Of a stretch of DNA of 64,000 bases, positions 35,121-43,119 are shown one piece after another (the first letter of the stretch is position 1; each line of letters starts with the position of its first letter). The stretch comes from Streptomyces griseiscabiei (lineage in GTDB: Bacteria > Actinomycetota > Actinomycetes > Streptomycetales > Streptomycetaceae): contig NZ_JAGJBZ010000001.1 of the NCBI RefSeq assembly GCF_020010925.1, forward strand, positions 620,001 to 684,000, given 5' to 3'. Made by a program: the position numbers and the translations under genes. Under the pieces are notes generated by a model. The model was not told the DNA's origin. It searched no databases and worked only from the letters and a program-made list of their open reading frames with translations.

Positions 35121-35543
35121 TCAGCGGCGCTCCTGCCACCAGCGGGTGAGCGTCTCCGCCTTCAGGTCGAACTCCTTGTCGAGGAAGGAGTCCGGGGTGT
35201 GCAGGGTGGTGCGGCGGCCGTCCGCGGTGTGGAGGGTGATCCGGCGTACGCCGAGAACGCGCCGGACCTCGAAACGCCGAACGGCCGTCCAGGGCACGCG
35301 CCTGCTCCGGATGCCGCGCATCACGAGGGCGTCCTCGGTCAGGGTCAGTTCGTCCTGGCGGCGCAGGACCGCGACGACCACGGTGGCCGTCAGCGCCCCC
35401 GAGAGGCACTGCCGCAGCGTGGCGCCGTCCATCGGGTCGGAGGCCAGGGCGAGGCCCGCGTACAGCAGTGCCGTGCCGCACAGGAACCCCAGCAGGACGG
35501 GCAGGACGGACTGGAGCAGGCCCGGCTTGTACGTGATCGTCAT
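35121..35543 (-). CDS. PH-domain membrane protein
   Basis: 140 aa. Two N-terminal helices (LLQSVLPVLLGFLCGTALLY and LSGALTATVVVAVLR) precede a bacterial PH-like domain: LTLTEDALVMRGIRSRRVPW then VRRFEVRRVLGVRRITLHTA. This arrangement is common in actinobacteria and its role is unknown. It lies 20 nt after the TIGR03943 gene on the same strand and may be the last gene of that operon. Confidence 0.75.
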   Translation of the reverse strand: MTITYKPGLLQSVLPVLLGFLCGTALLYAGLALASDPMDGATLRQCLSGALTATVVVAVLRRQDELTLTEDALVMRGIRSRRVPWTAVRRFEVRRVLGVRRITLHTADGRRTTLHTPDSFLDKEFDLKAETLTRWWQERR

Positions 35544-35563
35544 CGCGTGGGCGTTCCTGTGGG

Positions 35564-36370
35564 TCAGGGCGAGGGGAGCGGGAGGGCGTCCGTGTAGCCG
35601 TTGGAGGGGCGGGTGATCCTCTTGATGCCGTGGGCGTCGAGGGCCGCCGCGGCGGAGCTCGTGCCGAGGGTGCCGCCGGGGTGCCAGGTGCCGGTGAGCG
35701 TGACCCAGGCGTCGGCGGGCGGGGACGCGATGCCGTGGACGCGTACCTTCACGAACTGGGCGTCGGCGGCGCAGCAGCTGAAGATGACCCGGGTCAGATA
35801 CCAGCCGGAGGTCCCGTCGCCCGCGGCCCCCTTGTCCGGGGTGACGAAGCCGGTCAGCCGGACGAGGCGGCCGTCGATGGCCCGGTGGCGGTCCTGCTGC
35901 ACGCGGCGGGTGAAGTCGGTGAGCGTCATCGGAAGGGGGGAGGTCGCCGGCAGGGCGTCGAAGTCGTCCTGGTCGGTGACCGTCACCGCCTTGGGAGCCT
36001 CACGGGAGGCGGTGTACGCGCCGATGGCCGGCGGGGCGTAGAAGAGCAGGCTCAGCGCGGGGAGGAGCAGCAGCCAGGCGACCCGGGGCGGGGTGGAGTG
36101 GTCATGGCCGTGACCGTCGTCGTGCTGGCCGTCGTCGTGGCCGTCGTGGTGACGGTCGTGGCTCTCCCGCTCGGCGCTCCCGTCTCGCCCCTGTCGCCAC
36201 AGCGACCATGCCTCCGCCGCGCCCAGGGCGAGCAGCAGGAGACCCGAGGCGACGAGGAGGGGGTGCATGCCCGCCTTGACGTAGCGCAGGTAGTGGTCGG
36301 TGAGGACGGTGGCGTGCAGGAGGCCGAGGCCGCTGAGGAGGAGAAGGAGCGCCTGGAGGGGGCGTTTCAC
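35564..36370 (-). CDS. TIGR03943-family membrane protein, partner of the permease
   Basis: 268 aa from GTG 36370, which overlaps the permease stop by 4 nt (GTGA). Two N-terminal helices, a histidine-rich cytoplasmic loop (residues about 66-92, HHDGHDDGQHDDGHGHDH), a third helix and a C-terminal domain with RVIFSCCAADAQFVKVRVHG. The His/Asp stretch is a likely metal (zinc, copper or nickel) binding segment. The CC pair is conserved in TIGR03943. Together with the permease gene it forms a two-gene module often linked to metal homeostasis. Confidence 0.85.
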   Translation of the reverse strand: MKRPLQALLLLLSGLGLLHATVLTDHYLRYVKAGMHPLLVASGLLLLALGAAEAWSLWRQGRDGSAERESHDRHHDGHDDGQHDDGHGHDHSTPPRVAWLLLLPALSLLFYAPPAIGAYTASREAPKAVTVTDQDDFDALPATSPLPMTLTDFTRRVQQDRHRAIDGRLVRLTGFVTPDKGAAGDGTSGWYLTRVIFSCCAADAQFVKVRVHGIASPPADAWVTLTGTWHPGGTLGTSSAAAALDAHGIKRITRPSNGYTDALPLPSP

Positions 36371-37512
36371 AGGAGTACCGCTCCGATCAGGACGCTGCAC
36401 AGGATCGCGACGACGACCGTCGCGGCGGAGAAGCGGACCGCGAAGGCCCGGCCGAAGGTGCCCGTCTGCAGGGCGATCAGCTTCAGGTCGACCATGGGGC
36501 CGACCACCATGAAGGCCAGCCGCGCGGTGGGCGAGAAGCCGGTGAGGGACGCGGCGACGAAGGCGTCCGCCTCGGAGCAGACCGAGAGGAGGATGGCGAG
36601 CGCGGCGAGGAACAGCACCGACAGCCAGGGCGAGTCGGCGAAGGTGTCGAGCACCGTGCGCGGGACGAGGACGTTGAAGGTGGCCGCTGCCATCGCGCCG
36701 ACGACGAGGAAGCCGCCCGCGTGCAGGAAGTCGTGCTGGAAGCCGGTCCGGAACTCGTTCCATCGGCTCTGCCCGGGGCGGTGCCCCGTGTGCCGGGCGA
36801 CCGGCTTGAGCCATTCCGCGCGGCCCAGCCAGAGCCACAGCCAGCCCATCACGGCGGCCGTGACGAGCGAGGCGAGCAGCCGGGCCAGCACCATGGCGGG
36901 GCTGCCGGGGAAGGCGATGGCCGTGGCGGTCAGCACGATCGGGTTGATGGCGGGGGCGGAGAGCAGGAACGCGAAGGCGGCGGCCGGGTTGACGCCCCGG
37001 CGGATCAGGCTGTGCGCGACCGGCACCGACGCGCACTCGCAGCCCGGCAGGACGACCCCGGCGGCACCGGCGACCGGGACCGCGAGCGCCGGCCGCTTGG
37101 GCAGGACCCGGGTGAACACCCGGGCCGGTACGAACGCGTTGATGGCACCCGAGAGGGCCGTGCCGAGCAGCAGGAACGGCAGCGCCTGCACGGTGATGGA
37201 GAGACAGACGGTCCGCCACGCCTGGACGGCCGGTTCCTCCAGCCCCCGCCCGACCGCGAACAGCACCACACCGGGGACGACGGCCGCGCCGAGCAGCAGC
37301 AGGGGCCAGTGCCGGGGCCAGCTGTGATCGGGGGTGCCGTCGGGGGCTTCGCGGCGGGCGGCCTCGTGGACCACCACGGCCATCTCCGGCTCCGCCGCCG
37401 TTCTCTCCGGCTCCGCCGTCGCTTCCTCCGACTCGGCCGTCACCGCCCCGTCGGCCGGTTCCTCTGTCTTCTGCATGCCAACTCCGAATGTCCGGCTGAT
37501 CGGATCGAACAT
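36367..37512 (-). CDS. Permease of the YraQ/DUF318 family
   Basis: 381 aa from ATG 37512 (MFDPISRTFGVGMQKTEEPA), GGGAG 9 nt upstream; ATG 37476 is an alternative. A charged Glu/Ala-rich N-terminus (1-75) precedes about eight membrane helices. Signature segments are LPGCECASVPVAHSLIRRGV and LLSAPAINPIVLTATAIAF, then SVCSEADAFVAASLTGFSP. Cysteines within GCEC and CSEAD are family hallmarks and may bind metal or thiols. It is translationally coupled to TIGR03943. Substrate unproven. Confidence 0.88.
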   Translation of the reverse strand: MFDPISRTFGVGMQKTEEPADGAVTAESEEATAEPERTAAEPEMAVVVHEAARREAPDGTPDHSWPRHWPLLLLGAAVVPGVVLFAVGRGLEEPAVQAWRTVCLSITVQALPFLLLGTALSGAINAFVPARVFTRVLPKRPALAVPVAGAAGVVLPGCECASVPVAHSLIRRGVNPAAAFAFLLSAPAINPIVLTATAIAFPGSPAMVLARLLASLVTAAVMGWLWLWLGRAEWLKPVARHTGHRPGQSRWNEFRTGFQHDFLHAGGFLVVGAMAAATFNVLVPRTVLDTFADSPWLSVLFLAALAILLSVCSEADAFVAASLTGFSPTARLAFMVVGPMVDLKLIALQTGTFGRAFAVRFSAATVVVAILCSVLIGAVLL

Positions 37513-37535
37513 AGCGGGCGCTCCCGGCGGACTCT

Positions 37536-37976
37536 TCAGACCCCGTCCAGAAGCGAGGCGAGGCCGTCGTCGAGCGCCGGTTCCAGGTCCTCGCCGCCGA
37601 GCGCGACGACGGCGTAGGAGCGGCGCAGGAAGCGGCGGAGCGAGGGCGTGTCGAAGCGGATCATGGCCATGCCGTGCGGGGAGTGCAGCTCGACGACCGT
37701 GTGCGACGGGCCGCACGGCCACAGGTGCACGTCGCCGATACCGGCCGGGGCGGCCAGCCCCTCCACCAGCAGGGTGCGGGCGAACGTCCAGGTCACCTCG
37801 GCGTCGTCGGTGGAGGCACCGGCCGGGAAGTCGATGTGCACGGCGAGGGGGTCGGCGGGGGTGTAGCGCAGGGTGGTGCGTACCGGGATCTCCTCGTAGT
37901 CGGGGGTGATGAGGCGGGCGCGGGCGCGTTGTTCGAGAGCGGGGGGCGTGGGCCGGGTGGGCTGCGCGGGGTGCAT
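37536..37976 (-). CDS. SsgA-like sporulation/cell-division regulator (SALP)
   Basis: 146 aa from ATG 37976 with GGAG at 7 nt; an upstream ATG (38048) would add a Lys-rich extension with no ribosome site. Signature parts are IPVRTTLRYTPADPLAVHID, EVTWTFARTLLVEGLAAPAG, IGDVHLWPC and GMAMIRFDTPSLRRFLRRSY. SALPs recruit or control septum-forming machinery during sporulation in morphologically complex actinobacteria. It is 23 nt upstream of the permease gene, so it appears to head an operon with it, an unexpected pairing. Confidence 0.9.
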   Translation of the reverse strand: MHPAQPTRPTPPALEQRARARLITPDYEEIPVRTTLRYTPADPLAVHIDFPAGASTDDAEVTWTFARTLLVEGLAAPAGIGDVHLWPCGPSHTVVELHSPHGMAMIRFDTPSLRRFLRRSYAVVALGGEDLEPALDDGLASLLDGV

Positions 37977-38329
37977 GAGCGGTCTCCAGTTCGGGCACTT
38001 CAGGTACTTCGGGCGCTTGAGCTGCTTCGGGCGCTTCGACTTCTTCATGTGGTTCAGGCTCTTCGGATGCTCGGATGCCGCGGGTTCGTGTGTTCGTCAG
38101 ATGTTTCTTCGGTCGGCCTGCCAGGTCGACCTCTCCGGTCGGCCTCTCCGGACGACACACCCTCTCGACCGCGCCAAGACCCCCTGTATTACGCCGTTTT
38201 CAAAGTCACCCGCTGTGACGCGCATCACTTTGTGTGATTACTTGAGATTTTTGTCATCTCGACATACAAAATCGTTCTCATCCCCACTCATCTCATCTCA
38301 TCAGCAGGCGACTGGAGAGCGTTCCCGCC
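37977..38329. other. Divergent promoter region between the SALP operon and the ECF gene
   Basis: 353 nt. On the SALP side it contains an imperfect repeat of CTTCGGGCGCTT-like units (37985-38045). From about 38200 to 38300 it becomes AT-richer (CTTGAGATTTTTGTCATCTC) and includes a Zur-like motif at 38265-38280. Promoters for both directions must lie here. Confidence 0.5.
38265..38280. promoter_or_regulatory. Zur-like motif between SALP/permease operon and ECF sigma
   Basis: On the minus strand TGAGAACGATTTTGTA matches TGAAAACGATTTTCA at 12 of 15 positions. It is 50 nt before the ECF start and about 290 nt before the SALP start. It could control either. Tentative. Confidence 0.35.
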
Positions 38330-40009
38330 ATGACCGACGGCCTCTCCGGGTCCGCGACCGCCGCGTACACCCGGATCTACGAGGAACAGCACCCGCGCCT
38401 GGTCGCGTACGCGCGCTCCCTCACCCGGAACTCCTGGACCGCCGAGGACCTCGTCGCCGAGGCGCACTTCCGCGTGTGGCGGCGGCTGTCCGGGGGGCAC
38501 GAGATCGACAACGTACCGGCGTATCTGATGACGACGGTGCGGCATCTGGCGACGACGGCGGGCACCACGGCCACACGCGAGACGCCCTTGGACCCGACGG
38601 CCCCCGAGCGGGCCGAGGCCGAGATCAGGGTGGTCGGACCCCGGTCGGCCGACGCCTCCGACCCTGCCGAACAGGTCTCCTCCGTCGATCTGTTGGTCCG
38701 GGTACTGGGCCAGCTGCCCGAGCGGTGGGTACAGGCGCTGTGGCTGGCCGAGGCGGAGGGGGAGCCGCTGGAGACCGTCGGACGGCGCATCGGCGCCAAG
38801 CAGGGCGCGACGGCCGTACTGCTGCACCGGGCGCGCGAAGGGATGCGCCAGGCGTTTCTGCGCGAGCAGCCCGGTGCGCCGATCGATCCGGCGTGCCAGG
38901 TGCGTTGGGGGCGCATGCCGGCGTATGTGCGCGGTACGGCGACCTCGCGCCAGTCCGCGCAGTTGCTCGGCCATGTGGACGCGTGCGACGACTGCCGGGC
39001 GCGGCTCTCGGTGCTGATGCGCACGAACGACCGGCTGCCCGCGCTCGTCGGTCCGGCACTGCTGGTGTTCGTGGTGGGCGGCGGCGGGGGCAAGCTGCTG
39101 CTCTCCCTCACGGCGGGCTCCACCGGTACGGCCGCCGTGCTCGGCGGGGCCGGTGGCGCCGGGGGCGTGGGAGGCGCCGGCGGGCAACTGCTGCACGCGG
39201 TGCGGCAGGCCGTGGGCGGCGGGGCGGGTGGCGTGAAGGTGCCCACCGTCGCCGCGGTCGGGGCGGCCACGGCTGCCGCCGCCGTCGTGGCCGGGATCGT
39301 GCTCGGGCCTCTCGACTCCGGTACGGCGCCCGCGCGACGCGAGCCGGTCGCCCAGGCGCCGGGGCCACGGATGCCCGAGGCGCGGTCGCCCGAGGTCGTG
39401 GAGCGGCGGAACGCGGTGACGGACGCGGTGGTCTCGCCCCGGGGAGCGGTGCCTTCCGACCCGGTGGTGGTGCTGGTGGGGGACGACGGCGGTAGGGGTG
39501 CGGGGGGTTCCGGGAGCGATGACGGTGACAGTGACAGTGGTGGCGGGGACCCGCAGCGGCCGGAGGTGACCGTCCCCGAGGGCCCGGACGCGGAGGTGCC
39601 CGGGACCGGGCCCGTGGTCGAGGAGCCCGCGGTGGAGGAACCCGGCGTCGAGGAGCCGGGTGAGGAGGAGCCCGGCGGCGGTTATCCGGGGGCGGAGCAG
39701 CCGCCGGCCGAGGAACCGGTGGCCGAGGAACCGGTGGCCGAGGGGCCCGGTTCCGGCGAGCCGTCCGTTCCCGAGGAGGGGCCCGCTGAGGCACCGCCAG
39801 TGGAGGAGGCACCGCCCGTGCAGGAGGAGCCGCCCGTGGAGGAGCCCCCGGTCGAAGCGCCGCCCGTCGAAGAGCCTCCGGCCGAAGCCCCGCCCGTCGA
39901 AGAGCCCCCCGCGCCTGGTCCGCCGGAGGTTGTCGAGCCTGCGCCGGAGGTGCCTGTTCCTCCTGTGGAGCCGCAACCGGAGGTGCCCGGGCCCGGGGGC
40001 GACTGCTGA
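38330..40009 (+). CDS. ECF sigma factor fused to a membrane-anchored anti-sigma-like tail
   Basis: 559 aa, of which only about 180 form a sigma factor: region 2 (YTRIYEEQHPRLVAYARSLT, DLVAEAHFRVWRRLSGGHEI) and region 4 (LPERWVQALWLAEAEGEPLE, RRIGAKQGATAVLLHRAREG). Residues 206-223 contain HVDACDDC, an HxxxCxxC zinc motif like those of anti-sigma (ZAS) domains. Then come glycine-rich hydrophobic segments (about 243-330), probably one or two membrane passes, and an acidic Pro/Glu-rich tail with repeated PPVEE/PVAEE units (about 425-559) predicted outside the cell. This suggests a tethered sigma factor released by a signal. Stop to next gene is 68 nt. Confidence 0.88.
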   Translation: MTDGLSGSATAAYTRIYEEQHPRLVAYARSLTRNSWTAEDLVAEAHFRVWRRLSGGHEIDNVPAYLMTTVRHLATTAGTTATRETPLDPTAPERAEAEIRVVGPRSADASDPAEQVSSVDLLVRVLGQLPERWVQALWLAEAEGEPLETVGRRIGAKQGATAVLLHRAREGMRQAFLREQPGAPIDPACQVRWGRMPAYVRGTATSRQSAQLLGHVDACDDCRARLSVLMRTNDRLPALVGPALLVFVVGGGGGKLLLSLTAGSTGTAAVLGGAGGAGGVGGAGGQLLHAVRQAVGGGAGGVKVPTVAAVGAATAAAAVVAGIVLGPLDSGTAPARREPVAQAPGPRMPEARSPEVVERRNAVTDAVVSPRGAVPSDPVVVLVGDDGGRGAGGSGSDDGDSDSGGGDPQRPEVTVPEGPDAEVPGTGPVVEEPAVEEPGVEEPGEEEPGGGYPGAEQPPAEEPVAEEPVAEGPGSGEPSVPEEGPAEAPPVEEAPPVQEEPPVEEPPVEAPPVEEPPAEAPPVEEPPAPGPPEVVEPAPEVPVPPVEPQPEVPGPGGDC

Positions 40010-40077
40010 CCACGGGACGGAGGACCGGCGCGGCGACCCGTGCCGAGGGACGACGGGAGACACGACGGGAGACACCT

Positions 40078-40785
40078 TTGCGGGACGGATTCACCGATGG
40101 GTTCTTCACACGGCTGGCGCACGACGCGCATCCGGTCGACCTGATGTGTCTCTATCTGCTGCACGGCTCGGTCGAACGGATCCCCGGCCTGCTGGTCGAT
40201 CGGGAGACGCTGTCGTTCGAGTATCTGAGTCAGCATGTCCGCACCGCGAACCGCTCCGGCCACGGCGACGCGCACACGTTCTCGCTCGCCATCAGGAGGA
40301 AGGTCCGGGGGCGGCCGTACGGCTTGGAGTTCAGGGTCCACTTCATCGACGGTGAGCCCTACGCCGACGCGCTGATCCCGTTCGGTGCCGCTGTCGACCT
40401 CCCCCGGTTCCTGCACCGCTTCCGTGCGCGCTACGCCTCGGGGGGCGCTCCGGGCGACTGGGACTTCGACGTGTACACCGACGTGCGTGATCTCCGCGAG
40501 AGTGTCGTGGCGTTCGGCAACCACCGCCAGATCTGGTTCCAGGTCAACCGCGGTCCGGTGGTGGCCGGCCGGTCCCGGCCGATCACCGGGAGCCGGGGCC
40601 GGCTGGTGACCGGCCGCCTGCACGGGAACGGGTTCGGGACGAACGCCTCCCCGCCGAACGCGGGAAGCGCGATGTTCCCCGACCACCACGCCCGCGTCGA
40701 GGGCACCTCGGCCGAGGCCCGGGCGTACCGGCGCTACGTGGCCGGGCTCCGCGGCCCGCTGCCGCTGCGGGCCGGCCGGCCGTAG
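40078..40785 (+). CDS. Protein of unknown function downstream of the ECF gene
   Basis: 235 aa. TTG start (position 40078) with GGGAG at a 6-nt spacing. The sequence is a mixed alpha/beta domain (LMCLYLLHGSVERIPGLLVD, YGLEFRVHFIDGEPYADALI, FGNHRQIWFQVNRGPVVAGR) with a basic, Gly/Arg-rich C-terminal third. No family is recognised. It follows the ECF gene on the same strand and may be part of its response. It is convergent with the flavoreductase gene, 22 nt away. Confidence 0.6.
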   Translation: MRDGFTDGFFTRLAHDAHPVDLMCLYLLHGSVERIPGLLVDRETLSFEYLSQHVRTANRSGHGDAHTFSLAIRRKVRGRPYGLEFRVHFIDGEPYADALIPFGAAVDLPRFLHRFRARYASGGAPGDWDFDVYTDVRDLRESVVAFGNHRQIWFQVNRGPVVAGRSRPITGSRGRLVTGRLHGNGFGTNASPPNAGSAMFPDHHARVEGTSAEARAYRRYVAGLRGPLPLRAGRP

Positions 40786-40807
40786 GCCCCGGCTTCGGCA
40801 CCGCCCC

Positions 40808-41431
40808 CTACCCCCCGTACGGCCGCCGGCGCTTGGCCTCCCGGAGGGCCCGGCCCCACCAGGAGAGCTGGTCCAGCATGACCCGCGCGGCGGCGTCCGG
40901 GGCGGACGGGTCCTTGAGGTGACCGGAGTCGTCGAACGCGGCGTGGGCGTGGTGGAAGGAGACCGTGTCGCGGACGGTGGTGGCGTGCAGCTCGGCGAAG
41001 ACCTGCCGGAGGTGCTCCGCCGCGCGCAGCCCGCCCGACATCCCTCCGTAGGAGACGAGCGCGACCGGTTTGGCGCGCCATTCGTGGAAGTGCCAGTCGA
41101 TGAGGTTCTTGAGGGCCGCCGGATACGAGTGGTTGTACTCGGGGGTCAGCACGATGAACGCCTCGGCCGCCGCCAGCCTCGGGGTGATCTCGGCCAGCCG
41201 TGCCGTGGCCCCGGGCGTCGGCTCGAACGTCGTCGGGAGGTCGGCCTCGGCCACATCCACCACGTCGACCTCGAAACCGTCGTGCTCCCGCACCCGGTCC
41301 AGCAGCCACTTGGCGATCACCGAGGCGAAGCGGCCCGTGCGATTGCTCCCGATGACCAGCGTCACCCGCACCGGGGTGTCGGCCTGAGCGGGTGCTTCGG
41401 TGTGGGCAGAAGTGTGTGTGTCGGTCTTCAT
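40808..41431 (-). CDS. NADPH-dependent FMN reductase
   Basis: 207 aa from ATG 41431 (MKTDTHTSAHTEAPAQ), preceded by GAGGGTGG. After a short hydrophilic N-terminus the flavodoxin-like fold shows VTLVIGSNRTGRFASVIAKW (phosphate loop GSNRTGR), TPEYNHSYPAALKNLIDW and SYGGMSGGLRAAEHLRQVF. These are hallmarks of the SsuE/ArsH/azoreductase-like NADPH:FMN reductases. It would reduce FMN or quinones in the cytoplasm. Partner oxygenase not seen. Confidence 0.92.
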   Translation of the reverse strand: MKTDTHTSAHTEAPAQADTPVRVTLVIGSNRTGRFASVIAKWLLDRVREHDGFEVDVVDVAEADLPTTFEPTPGATARLAEITPRLAAAEAFIVLTPEYNHSYPAALKNLIDWHFHEWRAKPVALVSYGGMSGGLRAAEHLRQVFAELHATTVRDTVSFHHAHAAFDDSGHLKDPSAPDAAARVMLDQLSWWGRALREAKRRRPYGG

Positions 41432-41715
41432 GGCGACCACCCTCGTACCTCGACTCGACTTGAGGTCAAGTCCTCGCGGACAACGGCCCGCCCTCCTCCG
41501 TCACCCGTTCACACCCCCGCCCTCCGACCATCGCGTTCTCTCCCTCGCCGCGCCCATCCCAGCCCTGTGACCTGCCCAAACGCCTCTCCCTCCGCTCCCC
41601 TCCCCCTTCCCCGGTGCTCACCCACCCCCCTTTCTGACGGCTCATCAGGAAGCGCTCGGGCCGGTCAGCCACTTACCTCGGAAGGGAACGGAGGACTCTC
41701 GGAGGAGGCAGCACG

Positions 41716-42246
41716 ATGCGACATACCGCCCGGCCGCTGACCGCAACCGCCCTCGCCCTCACTCTCGCGGCCTTCGCCGCCGCCCCCGCGTACGCCGCCG
41801 CGGGCACCGGGCGGCTCGAACTCTCCCCCACCGGTGTCGTCCCCGGCGACGAGGTCACCGTCCGCACCGCCGCCTGCGGCACGGGCGGTACGGCCACGGG
41901 GGACGCCAGCGCGGTCGGCGCCGGCTCCTTCTCCCTCGCACCCGGCGACGGGAAGGAACGGCTCGACGGGCGGTTCGAGGTACCGCCGAGCGCACAGCCG
42001 GGGACGTACGAGATCGTCGCGACCTGCGGGAACGGTGGCCGTCGGGTCACCGGCGACCTGGTGGTCTCGCTCACCGGCACGCGGACCGCGCCGCCGGCGT
42101 ATCCGAGGGGAAGCGTGAAGACGGGGGTCGGTGGCGCGCTCGGTCCCGACCCCGTGCAGACCGCGGCGGGTGTGGCGGCTCTGGCCGTCGCCGCCGCGGG
42201 CGGTACCTGGCTCCTGCATCGCCGGGCGAGAGGCGACGGGATCTGA
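41716..42246 (+). CDS. Secreted/cell-surface protein next to the sortase
   Basis: 176 aa. Signal peptide MRHTARPLTATALALTLAAF ending AYA, then an immunoglobulin-like domain (LELSPTGVVPGDEVTVRTAA, PPSAQPGTYEIVATCGNGG) with one cysteine pair (TAAC and ATC). Near the C-terminus are a hydrophobic helix (TAAGVAALAVAAAGGTWLLH, 148-167) and a basic tail (RRARGDG), the layout of sortase substrates. No LPxTG or LAxTG is present before the helix; the spot reads GGALGPDPVQ. Either it is simply membrane-anchored or it uses an unusual sorting signal. The sortase gene follows. Confidence 0.75.
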   Translation: MRHTARPLTATALALTLAAFAAAPAYAAAGTGRLELSPTGVVPGDEVTVRTAACGTGGTATGDASAVGAGSFSLAPGDGKERLDGRFEVPPSAQPGTYEIVATCGNGGRRVTGDLVVSLTGTRTAPPAYPRGSVKTGVGGALGPDPVQTAAGVAALAVAAAGGTWLLHRRARGDGI

Positions 42247-42268
42247 CGGACACCCTCCGCTGTCCGTC
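42245..42268. terminator. 8-bp hairpin at the stop of the surface protein gene
   Basis: GACGGACA, 8-nt loop, TGTCCGTC. It overlaps the stop codon. It may terminate or attenuate transcription before the sortase gene. Confidence 0.45.
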
Positions 42269-42289
42269 CGCCGGTACCGCCGTCCCCAC

Positions 42290-42324
42290 CCCTCCGGGCC
42301 CGACGCCCCTCGTGGCCCGGAGGG
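42290..42324. terminator. 11-bp hairpin before the sortase gene
   Basis: CCCTCCGGGCC, 13-nt loop, GGCCCGGAGGG. A perfect stem; no T-run, as is usual for Streptomyces. With the 42245-42268 hairpin it could set the ratio of sortase to substrate message. Confidence 0.5.
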
Positions 42325-42395
42325 AGGGACAAGACAGATGAAGAGAAAGGCCCCGCACGGCCCCGGAGGTGGCTGTGGAGGGTGAGGAGGTTCTC

Positions 42396-43073
42396 GTGCG
42401 TCGGGTCGCCAACTCCGTCATAGCCGGGGTCACCGTCGTGGCCCTCTGTTCCGGCGTGTGGCTGCTGCACAGCGGCACCGCGTCGCACGCGCCGCCGCAG
42501 CCGTCGGCCGCACAGGCCCATGTCCCGCCGTCCGGTCCGGGGAATCCGTCCGGCCCGGCGGTCCCGTCCTCCGGTACGACGGCCCCCGGCGAGACCGCCG
42601 CCGTCCCCCTGCCGCCCTCTCCGCCCGACCGCATCCGGATCCCCTCCATCCGTGTGGACGCGCCGCTGACGGGGCTCGGGCTCACGCCCGCCGGCAGCCT
42701 CGACGTTCCGCCCGCCGAGAAGGCGAATCTCGCGGGCTGGTACGAGGCCGGCACGACCCCGGGCGAGCGGGGCACCTCGATCGTCGCCGGGCATGTGGAC
42801 AACGCCGACGGGCCCGCCGTCTTCTTCCGGCTCGGCGCGCTGCGGCGGGGCGCGACCGTCGAGGTGGACCGGCGGGACGGCGGGATCGCGGTGTTCACGG
42901 TGGACGCGGTGGAGGTGTACGACGCCCGGGACTTCCCCGACGCGAAGGTGTACGGCGCGGCGGCACGGCCGGAGTTGCGGGTCATCACCTGCGGCGGCGG
43001 GTACTCACGGGCGACCGGCTACCAGGGCAACGTGGTCGTCTTCGCCCACCTCACGGGCAGCCGCCCCGCCTGA
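42396..43073 (+). CDS. Class F-type sortase
   Basis: 225 aa. GTG 42396 is preceded by GAGGAGG at 6 nt, which decides it over an earlier GTG. One N-terminal membrane helix (VANSVIAGVTVVALCSGVWL) and a Pro-rich linker (about 30-75) precede the sortase barrel. The barrel shows IRIPSIRVDAPLTGLGL, TSIVAGHVDN (catalytic His), VITCGGGYSRATGYQGNVVV (catalytic Cys; Arg in SRATGY). The TCGG catalytic motif is typical of class F sortases of actinobacteria. It cuts a sorting motif and transfers the protein to the wall or another acceptor. Confidence 0.9.
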   Translation: MRRVANSVIAGVTVVALCSGVWLLHSGTASHAPPQPSAAQAHVPPSGPGNPSGPAVPSSGTTAPGETAAVPLPPSPPDRIRIPSIRVDAPLTGLGLTPAGSLDVPPAEKANLAGWYEAGTTPGERGTSIVAGHVDNADGPAVFFRLGALRRGATVEVDRRDGGIAVFTVDAVEVYDARDFPDAKVYGAAARPELRVITCGGGYSRATGYQGNVVVFAHLTGSRPA

Positions 43074-43119
43074 TCACCACGAGAAGCGCCGGGCGCCGCG
43101 GCCCCTGTGCGCCCCTCCC

